A stretch of 64,000 bases of DNA from CAYLPJ01 sp964385465 (GTDB lineage: Bacteria > Planctomycetota > Phycisphaerae > SM23-33): assembly GCA_964385465.1 (NCBI GenBank), contig CAYLPJ010000009.1:1-64000 (forward strand). Direction: 5' to 3'. A program made the translations under genes and the position numbers. The stretch's first letter is position 1; each line of letters starts with the position of its first letter. This document shows positions 55,359 through 61,933 of the stretch, piece after piece. Under the pieces are notes generated by a model. The model was not told the DNA's origin. It made no database searches and worked only from the letters and a program-made list of their open reading frames with translations.

Positions 55359-55892
55359 ATGAAACGAATGCTCACAGCCCAGCAGGTCCATCGCGCGCTT
55401 GGCCGACTGTACGGCCTGATCGCCGACGCCCTGCCCGCCGAGGGCCCGGTCGCGCTGATCGGGGTACGGACGCGCGGCGAGACGCTGGCGGCGCGGATCG
55501 TCGAGCGGCTTCGCGAGGAGGCCCCGCAGCGCCCCGTCGAGCACGGCGTGCTGGACATCACCTTCTATCGCGACGACCTCTCCCGCCGCCGGAACGCCCC
55601 GCTGGTGCGGGCCACCGAGATCGACTTCGACCTCGACGACACGTTCGTCGTGCTCGTCGACGACGTCGTCCACACCGGGCGCAGCGTCCGGGCCGCGCTG
55701 GACGCCCTGCACGACTTCGGCCGCCCGCGCGTCGTCCGCCTGGCCGTGCTCGTCGACCGCGGCGGACGCGAGCTGCCCATCGCCGCCGATTTCGTCGGGC
55801 GGAAGGTCTCCGCACCCGACACCAAACGCGTCCAGGTACGCCTGAGGGAAAACGATGACGAAGAAGGCGTCTTCATCATCCAGCGAAGCTGA
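55359..55892 (+). CDS. pyrR: Bifunctional pyr operon regulator/uracil phosphoribosyltransferase PyrR
   Basis: A 177-residue PRTase-fold protein. It has ALIGVRTRGETLAARI, DITFYRDDLSRR, the PRPP-binding VVLVDDVVHTGRSVRAALDAL, and RLAVLVDRGGRELPIAADFVG, all typical of PyrR. In Firmicutes it binds pyr mRNA and promotes attenuation; many homologues also have UPRTase activity. Here the gap upstream is 45 bp and the next gene overlaps it by 38 bp, so no room exists for a leader attenuator between or before them. UPRTase or another mode of control is more likely. Confidence 0.9.
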   Translation: MKRMLTAQQVHRALGRLYGLIADALPAEGPVALIGVRTRGETLAARIVERLREEAPQRPVEHGVLDITFYRDDLSRRRNAPLVRATEIDFDLDDTFVVLVDDVVHTGRSVRAALDALHDFGRPRVVRLAVLVDRGGRELPIAADFVGRKVSAPDTKRVQVRLRENDDEEGVFIIQRS

Positions 55893-56856
55893 ATCCCACG
55901 CCACGGCGACCGCCGACGAGCCGCCGTTCGTCTGGACGCGGAAGGACCTGCTCGGACTCGACGAGCTGTCCGCCGACGAGATCACCCACCTGCTCGACAC
56001 GGCCGAGAGCTTCCGAGAGGTCTCCACCCGCTCGATCAAAAAGGTCCCGGCGCTGCGGGGCAAGGTGGTCGCGCTGCTGTTCTTCGAGGACTCGACGCGG
56101 ACGCGGATGAGCTTCGAGCTGGCGGCCAGCCGGCTGAGCGCCGACACGATCCTCTTCACCGCCAAGGGCTCGTCGGTGGCCAAGGGCGAGACGACGCTGG
56201 ACACCGTCCGCAACGTCGAGGCGATGGGCGTGGACGTCTTCGTGATGCGTCACGGCCAGCCGGGCGCCCCGCACCTGGTGGCGCGGAAGGTCTCCTCGAG
56301 CATCGTCAACGCCGGGGACGGCTCGCACGAGCACCCGACGCAGGCGCTGCTGGACATCTTCACCATTCGCCAGCGCCTGGGGAAGGTGGCGGGGCTCCGC
56401 GTGGCGATCGTCGGCGACATCGCCCACTCCCGCGTCGCCCGCAGCAACATCCTGGGCCTGCGCAAGCTGGGGGCCGAGGTCGTGGTCGTCGGCCCGCCGA
56501 CGCTGGTGCCCTCGGCGATCACGGCCATGGGGTGCGACATCTCCCACAGCCTCGACGAGGTCCTCGGCGAGGTGGACGTGGTGAACATGCTCCGCATCCA
56601 GTTCGAGCGGTTCGGCAGCAACCTGTTCCCCTCGTTGCGGGAATACAGCAAGCTCTACGGCATGAACGCCGCCCGCCTGGCCCGCTGCCGCAAGGACGTG
56701 CTCATCATGCACCCCGGTCCGATCAACCGCGGCGTCGAGATCACCTCCGACGTCGCCGACGGGCCCAACTCCTGCATCCTCCAGCAGGTCACCAACGGCC
56801 TGGCCATCCGCATGGCCGTGCTGTACCTGGTCAGCCAGGGAGGCGGAGGCCAGTAA
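55855..56856 (+). CDS. pyrB: Aspartate carbamoyltransferase catalytic chain
   Basis: Second step of pyrimidine synthesis: carbamoyl phosphate plus aspartate gives carbamoyl aspartate. A 333-residue protein with the carbamoyl-phosphate motif FEDSTRTRMSFELAA, the catalytic loop AKGSSVAKGETTLDTV (Ser/Lys), GDGSHEHPTQALLDIFTIRQ, and the aspartate-domain VNMLRIQFERF and HPGPINRGVEI. The first ~25 residues (Ser/Ala-rich) precede the conserved WTRKDLLGLDEL. It overlaps pyrR by 38 bp in another frame. No pyrC or pyrI follows. Confidence 0.95.
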   Translation: MTKKASSSSSEAESHATATADEPPFVWTRKDLLGLDELSADEITHLLDTAESFREVSTRSIKKVPALRGKVVALLFFEDSTRTRMSFELAASRLSADTILFTAKGSSVAKGETTLDTVRNVEAMGVDVFVMRHGQPGAPHLVARKVSSSIVNAGDGSHEHPTQALLDIFTIRQRLGKVAGLRVAIVGDIAHSRVARSNILGLRKLGAEVVVVGPPTLVPSAITAMGCDISHSLDEVLGEVDVVNMLRIQFERFGSNLFPSLREYSKLYGMNAARLARCRKDVLIMHPGPINRGVEITSDVADGPNSCILQQVTNGLAIRMAVLYLVSQGGGGQ

Positions 56857-57042
56857 AGTGGGGCCCCGTGGTCAGGCCACGCTCGGACCGTTCCCTACCG
56901 CCTCGGAACGTGGGACAGCAAGTCGGGCCTGATGGGGCTGCGCCTGCCGCCGGGTGCGGTCGGGCTCAGGCGACGCCCGGTGGTGCCCCGACGGGGACCG
57001 CAGGGCAAACGACTCGACTCGGCACCCGCTTTCGTCGTGAAA

Positions 57043-57063
57043 CCGGCAGCGGGCTCCTGCCGG
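57043..57063. other. Hairpin in the pyrB-pntA gap
   Basis: CCGGCAG (57043-57049) and CTGCCGG (57057-57063) form a 7-bp stem with a 7-nt loop within the 290-bp gap 56857-57146. No T-tract. The rest of the gap shows no gene; TTGTAA at 57076-57081 has no good -10 partner. Confidence 0.4.
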
Positions 57064-57146
57064 GTCGGCCTACACTTGTAAAAGCCGCAGGCCATCGTGT
57101 GATTTGGCCGGCGTTACCGACGCCCGACAATGAGGATGTGTCGCCC

Positions 57147-58289
57147 ATGCGAATCGGGATACCGAAGGAATCCGCCGCCGGGGAGACCCGGGTCGCCGCC
57201 GTGCCCGAGACCGTTGCCCGGCTGGTCAAGGCAGGGGCGTCCGCTACCGTCGAGGCCGGGCTGGGGACCGCATCGGGGATCGCCGACGACGCCTACGTCG
57301 AAGCAGGCGCGAGCGTCGCCGACGACCCCGCGTCCGTCTTCGACGACGCCGATCTCCTGCTGAAGGTCCGCCCGCCGAGCGACGAGGAGATCGCCCTGCT
57401 CGCCGAGGGAAGGGCGCTGATCTCCCTGCTGGCCCCGCGGACGTCCGGCGAGCTCGTCCGCCGCCTCGCCGAGGCCAAGGTCACCGCCTTCGCCCTCGAT
57501 GAGATGCCCCGCATCACCCGCGCCCAGGCCATGGACGTGCTCAGCAGCATGAGCACCCTCGCCGGGTACAAGGCCGTGCTCCTTGCCGCCGACGCCCTTC
57601 CCCGCATGATGCCCATGATGATGACCGCCGCGGGCACGCTCCGCCCGGCCTCGGTGCTGGTCGTCGGCGCGGGCGTGGCGGGCCTCCAGGCCATCGCGAC
57701 GGCGAAGCGGCTCGGGGCGGCGGTCACCGGCGTGGACGTCCGCCCCGCCGCCCGGGAGCAGGTCGAGAGCCTCGGGGCGAAGTTCGTGCCCATGGAGGTC
57801 GATCACCAGGCCGAGGACGCCGGCGGCTACGCCACCGATCTGGGGGAGGATTTCTACCGGCAGGAGCAGGAGATCCTCGCTCCCCAGGTGCGGAAGGCGA
57901 ACGTCGTGGTCACGACCGCCCTGATTCCCGGCCGGGCGGCACCGAGGCTGCTCACGCCCGAGATGGTCGAATCGATGGCCCCCGGCTCGGTGATCGTGGA
58001 CCTCGCGGCGGTGGCGGGCGGCAACTGCGTGCTGACGCGCCCGGGCGAGACGATCGAGCACGGCGGGGTCCGCGTGATGGCCCCGCTGAACCTTCCGGCG
58101 GAGCTGCCGGAGCACGCGAGCCTGATGTTCGCCCGCAACGCCGCGACGTTCATCGAGGAGCTGATCGCCGACGGCGAGCTGAAGGTGGACACGGACAACC
58201 CGGTCGTGGCCGGGACGCTGATCACCCGCGACGGACGGATCGTCCACGAGGCGGTCCGGACGGCCCTGACCGAGAACGAGACGAGGTGA
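57147..58289 (+). CDS. pntA: NAD(P) transhydrogenase subunit alpha part 1 (NAD-binding domain I)
   Basis: A 380-residue soluble dI subunit of proton-translocating transhydrogenase. It begins MRIGIPKESAAGETRVAAVP and contains ALDEMPRITRAQAMDVLSSM, the Rossmann motif VLVVGAGVAGLQAIATAKRL, and DLAAVAGGNCVLTRPGE. The membrane segment is a separate gene, as in many bacteria. The ATG at 57147 lies 9 nt after GAGG. It is followed by the membrane subunit after 3 bp. With the next two genes it transfers hydride between NADH and NADP+, driven by the proton gradient, and so supplies NADPH. Confidence 0.94.
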   Translation: MRIGIPKESAAGETRVAAVPETVARLVKAGASATVEAGLGTASGIADDAYVEAGASVADDPASVFDDADLLLKVRPPSDEEIALLAEGRALISLLAPRTSGELVRRLAEAKVTAFALDEMPRITRAQAMDVLSSMSTLAGYKAVLLAADALPRMMPMMMTAAGTLRPASVLVVGAGVAGLQAIATAKRLGAAVTGVDVRPAAREQVESLGAKFVPMEVDHQAEDAGGYATDLGEDFYRQEQEILAPQVRKANVVVTTALIPGRAAPRLLTPEMVESMAPGSVIVDLAAVAGGNCVLTRPGETIEHGGVRVMAPLNLPAELPEHASLMFARNAATFIEELIADGELKVDTDNPVVAGTLITRDGRIVHEAVRTALTENETR

Positions 58290-58292
58290 GCC

Positions 58293-58574
58293 ATGGCCCT
58301 GCCCCTGGTGCTGGCGGTGACGATCTTCGTGCTGAGCATGCTGCTCGGCCTGGAGGTCATCACCAAGGTCCCGACACAGCTTCACACGCCGTTGATGAGC
58401 GGCTCGAACGCCATCAGCGGAATCACGATCATCGGCGCGATTCTCGCCGCCGGCGCCGGCGGCTGGCTGGGCGGAACCTTCGGCGCCCTGGCCGTCGCGG
58501 CCGCGATGGTCAACGTCGTCGGCGGCTACCTCGTAACCGATCGAATGCTGCGGATGTTCCGCCGGAAGAGGTGA
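58293..58574 (+). CDS. pntAB: NAD(P) transhydrogenase subunit alpha part 2 (membrane domain)
   Basis: A 93-residue, three-helix membrane protein. Signature LGLEVITKVPTQLHTPLMSG is followed by ISGITIIGAI and a last helix ending VGGYLVTDRMLRMFRR. It forms part of the dII proton channel. It sits between pntA (3 bp) and pntB (3 bp), so the three are translated from one mRNA. Confidence 0.94.
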   Translation: MALPLVLAVTIFVLSMLLGLEVITKVPTQLHTPLMSGSNAISGITIIGAILAAGAGGWLGGTFGALAVAAAMVNVVGGYLVTDRMLRMFRRKR

Positions 58575-58577
58575 GCG

Positions 58578-59993
58578 ATGTCACCCGAACTGACCACCGT
58601 CGCGTATCTGCTGGCCGCGGTGCTGTTCGTCTTCGCGCTGAAGCGCATGGCCTCGCCGACGACGGCGCGGAGCGGAAACCTGATCGGCGCTGCGGGCATG
58701 GCCATCGCGATCCTGGCGACGCTGGCCGCCCGCGACCCCGCCGGCCGGCCGCTGGTCGAGGGCGCCGGCTGGGGGTTCGTGATCGTCGCCGGGCTCGCCG
58801 GGGCCGCCCTCGGTGGCGTGCTGGCGTTTACCGTCAAAATGACCGCCATGCCCCAGATGGTCGCGATGTTCAACGGCTTCGGCGGGCTCGCCAGCGGGCT
58901 GGTGGTCTTCGCGGAGATCTGGCGCGCGGGCGACCCGGCCGTGCTCGCCACGCCCGCCGGCCGCTACCTCGCCATCGCCGTCGCCGTCAGCACGCTGATC
59001 GGGTGGGTGACCTTCACCGGCTCGCTGGTGGCGTTCGCCAAGCTCCAGGAGTTCGTCCTCACCGGCCGGCCCGTGACGTTCCCGTTGCAGAAGGTCGCCA
59101 ACTTCGCCCTGCTGGCCGCAGCGGTGGCGCTGGTAGTGATCTGGGGGGGCTTCCCCGCCCAACGCTGGCTGGTGATACCCCTGGCGATGCTGGCCTGCGG
59201 GCTCGGCGTGCTGTTCACCATCCCCATCGGCGGGGCCGACATGCCCGTGGTCATCAGCCTGCTGAACAGCTACTCCGGCCTGGCTGCCTGCGCCACCGGG
59301 TTCGTGCTCCAGAACCCCGGGCTGATTATCGCCGGCTCGCTGGTGGGGGCCTCCGGGATCATCCTCACGCGCATCATGTGCAAGGCGATGAACAGGTCGC
59401 TGGCGAATGTGCTCTTCGCGGCCGTGGGAAGCCCCGTCGCCGCGGCCGGCGGAGGCGAGGAGAAGACCGTCACGAGCTGGACGGCGGAGGACGCCGCCAT
59501 GGCGATGGGCAACGCCTCGCTGGTGGTGATCGTGCCGGGCTACGGCCTGGCGGTGGCCCAGGCCCAGCACGTGGTCCGCGAGCTGGCGGACATCCTCGGC
59601 GAGCGAGGCGTGAGCGTGAAGTACGGCATTCACCCGGTGGCCGGGCGGATGCCGGGCCACATGAACGTCCTGCTGGCCGAGGCGGACGTGCCCTACGAGC
59701 AGCTCTGCGACCTCGACGAGATCAACCCGGAATTCGAGCGGGCCGACGCGGTGCTGATCCTCGGCGCCAACGATGTGGTCAATCCCGCCGCCCGCCACGA
59801 CGAGACCAGCCCCATCTACGGCATGCCGATCCTGGACGTCGACAAGGCCGCCACGGTGATGGTCTGCAAGCGAAGCCTCAACCCCGGCTTCGCCGGCATC
59901 GACAACGAACTCTTCTACGCCCCCAACACCGCGATGCTCTTCGGCGACGCCAAGGAGATGGTCACGCAGATCGTCGCGGCGCTGAAGGGCTAG
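58578..59993 (+). CDS. pntB: NAD(P) transhydrogenase subunit beta
   Basis: A 471-residue protein with eight or nine membrane helices (~1-265, dII; MPQMVAMFNGFGGLASGLV, ADMPVVISLLNSYSGLAACA) and the NADP-binding domain III (~290-471; VIVPGYGLAVAQAQH, VKYGIHPVAGRMPGHMNVLL, ANDVVNPAA, VCKRSLNPGFAGIDNELFY). All conserved dIII motifs are present. It completes the transhydrogenase operon. Confidence 0.95.
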   Translation: MSPELTTVAYLLAAVLFVFALKRMASPTTARSGNLIGAAGMAIAILATLAARDPAGRPLVEGAGWGFVIVAGLAGAALGGVLAFTVKMTAMPQMVAMFNGFGGLASGLVVFAEIWRAGDPAVLATPAGRYLAIAVAVSTLIGWVTFTGSLVAFAKLQEFVLTGRPVTFPLQKVANFALLAAAVALVVIWGGFPAQRWLVIPLAMLACGLGVLFTIPIGGADMPVVISLLNSYSGLAACATGFVLQNPGLIIAGSLVGASGIILTRIMCKAMNRSLANVLFAAVGSPVAAAGGGEEKTVTSWTAEDAAMAMGNASLVVIVPGYGLAVAQAQHVVRELADILGERGVSVKYGIHPVAGRMPGHMNVLLAEADVPYEQLCDLDEINPEFERADAVLILGANDVVNPAARHDETSPIYGMPILDVDKAATVMVCKRSLNPGFAGIDNELFYAPNTAMLFGDAKEMVTQIVAALKG

Positions 59994-60013
59994 AGCGTCA
60001 GCAGGAAGGAACG

Positions 60014-60299
60014 CGGAGCACGCGGATACCGCAGGAAGGGATACTGGAAGGGCTGAACGGGATGCGTCGATTCGCAGAGGGAGAGGGTGGATTTCCGATA
60101 GAACAGCTCAGGGCACGAATGCAGAGGTGATCTGTCATCGGCACCCACGTCTGCAGCTTTGTCTGCATCCGTGTCGGCGGCGATCCTGCCGGCCGGGGCC
60201 CTGAACTCTGAACTCTTCAGTCCCGCATACGACCCGGCCTCTCTCCCGCATGCTCCGCACTCATGCGATTGCCTCTTCTCGCCGTATCCGCGTGCTCCG
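60014..60299. repeat. Inverted repeat pair in the pntB-transaldolase gap
   Basis: The 317-bp convergent gap 59994-60310 holds no gene. CGGAGCACGCGGATAC (60014-60029) is repeated exactly in inverted orientation at 60284-60299. Between them are CTGAACT twice in tandem (60201-60214) and CGCATG...CATGCG (60248-60268), a 6-bp stem. The arms are 254 bp apart, so a simple terminator is unlikely. Confidence 0.55.
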
Positions 60300-60310
60300 G
60301 TTCCTCCCTG

Positions 60311-61582
60311 CTACGATGTTCTCGTCAGACCGCGGATGCGGTCGTCCATGGCCTGCTGATCGGCCATGAAGGCGTTCAGGCCGGCAAGGTTCATGAGGGC
60401 GTCGAGGCCGATCCGCCCGGCCGCCAGATCGTCCCGCCAGTTGTCCAGCTTGGGTATCTTCCCCTCGGCGAAGCTGACCGCTGCCTGCTCGTCGGTCCAA
60501 TCGACCAGGAAGTCGCCCAGGTCGCGGTCGGCGAAGAAGGCCACCAGGTCGGCCGGCTTGCAGCCGTCAAGGTCCTCGTTCTCAAGGTCGTCGACGGCGG
60601 CGACGAGTTCGTCGTCCACCTCCCATAGCGTGTGCAGCCCGACGGCCCGCGGCGAGACGCCCGAGGCCATCGGCGGCTGGTAGTCCTCGCCGGTGCGGTC
60701 GGCGAGATCCTCGTTGGCGACGTCGAGCCCGAGGAATTCCCCGGCCACCTTCGGCGGCATCGTCAGCACATCCAGGCCGGCAAGGTCGCGGACCTGCCCG
60801 CCGCCGCGCAGGCTCGCACCGATCTGCCTGGTCTCCACGCCGTGGCTGCTCCGCAGCCCGGCCACCGCGCACTGAGACGCCAGCGTTGCCCGTTCGCCGA
60901 CGTACGTCCCATCGCCGAGTTTGTTGTCGGCCACGAAGGCGTTCAGCCGGCCGAGGAAGACGTTCACGTACTGCGGCCTGCCGATACGCGTCACCACGTA
61001 GTTCTGCCTGGCCGAGAAGCCCAGCGTGTGGTTGACGGGGATGCCCTCTCTCGACAGCCGGCGGGTGGCGAGGATGCCGGCGGGTGTCAGCGGCACCTTG
61101 ACGATGAACCGCTCGGGGCACATCGCGTGGTACCGCCGCCCGAAGGCGACGGCAGCATCGACGTCGTGGGCCAGCAGCGTGTGTTCCTCGACCGACACAT
61201 AGGCGCCGAAGCGGTCCACCAGCCTCAGGCCGTGATGGGCGTTCAGCAGAAAGCCGATCTCCAGCATCCGCTGGCGATCGCTCATCCCCGTGCCCTCCAG
61301 GACGTTCGCAGCCTTGGAAACCAGCCCGTCGTACGTGCCCTTCTGCGCTTCCTTGTTCAGCAGCGAGTTGTTCGTCGTCAGGGCGGAAAACTCCCGCGTC
61401 CAGTGCTCGGACGCGTCGTCGATGCTGCCGGTGTCCAGCCAGAGCTCCGTGCCCAGGCCGCGCAGACGCTCCCACAGGGGGTGTGTCTCGGGCCGTGAGG
61501 GCACCTCCTCCGGCTGCTGCAACTCGTCGCGGCAAAGCGAATCGATTCGCCCGGTAACGGCCGATAGATCAGTGAAAGCCAT
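60311..61582 (-). CDS. Transaldolase-family protein
   Basis: A 423-residue (beta/alpha)8-barrel aldolase. It has ELWLDTGSIDDASEHW, FSALTTNNSLLNKEA, the Schiff-base Lys162 in RFIVKVPLTPAGILATRRLS, and TLGFSARQNYVVTRIGRPQYVNVF. It is longer than classical TalB (~320) by a C-terminal ~100 residues (from ~310) rich in Asp (ALEDLENEDLDGCKPADL type), so it may be a specialised branch. Role: transfer of a dihydroxyacetone unit in the pentose phosphate pathway, or a fructose-6-phosphate aldolase-like reaction. AAGGAG lies 6 nt before the ATG at 61582; TAGAAT on the minus strand is at 61614-61609. Confidence 0.8.
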   Translation of the reverse strand: MAFTDLSAVTGRIDSLCRDELQQPEEVPSRPETHPLWERLRGLGTELWLDTGSIDDASEHWTREFSALTTNNSLLNKEAQKGTYDGLVSKAANVLEGTGMSDRQRMLEIGFLLNAHHGLRLVDRFGAYVSVEEHTLLAHDVDAAVAFGRRYHAMCPERFIVKVPLTPAGILATRRLSREGIPVNHTLGFSARQNYVVTRIGRPQYVNVFLGRLNAFVADNKLGDGTYVGERATLASQCAVAGLRSSHGVETRQIGASLRGGGQVRDLAGLDVLTMPPKVAGEFLGLDVANEDLADRTGEDYQPPMASGVSPRAVGLHTLWEVDDELVAAVDDLENEDLDGCKPADLVAFFADRDLGDFLVDWTDEQAAVSFAEGKIPKLDNWRDDLAAGRIGLDALMNLAGLNAFMADQQAMDDRIRGLTRTS

Positions 61583-61933
61583 GGCGATCTCCTTGCATTC
61601 CACTCCAATTCTATGCATTCTGGCCGCCTGTTCCCCCGGACGGATCGTCAGAGCTCCTGTTCCCTCAAGGCCAGACAGGAAGAGCGCGGAGAATGCCGCG
61701 GGCCCTGAAGAAGAGAGCGTGCTTCAGACTGCAGAGCTGGGAGTTCCAATGCCCGAGTTCAGAGGTCGAAAGGTCAGCGGCCGGAGGTCAGAGGCCAGAT
61801 GGAGATCCCGCCGACAAGCCGGGAATGTGTCCCCTGTCTGACATCCGCGATTTGATATGTATTCTCTGATATATGAACCCGCTTCCCCACTCCCCAACAC
61901 CACCACCAATCTCTCCTGCGGACACATCCGCGA
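61583..61933. other. Intergenic region with AGGTC repeats and an AT-rich patch
   Basis: A 351-bp gap between two minus-strand genes, with no gene seen. AGGTC occurs three times (61763, 61771, 61785) followed by GAGGCC. An AT-rich patch lies at 61852-61876 (GATATGTATTCTCTGATATA). The adjoining CTGACATCCGCG/TGTGTCCCCTGTCTGAC segment (61822-61845) looks like the GGGGACA-type sequences often found near REP elements. The transaldolase -10 box is at its left end. Confidence 0.45.

Noticed and set aside
51159..56213. 1684-codon open frame on the minus strand
   Set aside because: Antisense to the glycosidase-like gene and pyrR; no recognisable domain or Shine-Dalgarno sequence.
56857..57146. Riboswitch or T-box in the pyrB-pntA gap
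   Set aside because: Only one 7-bp stem is seen; no conserved riboswitch core could be recognised.
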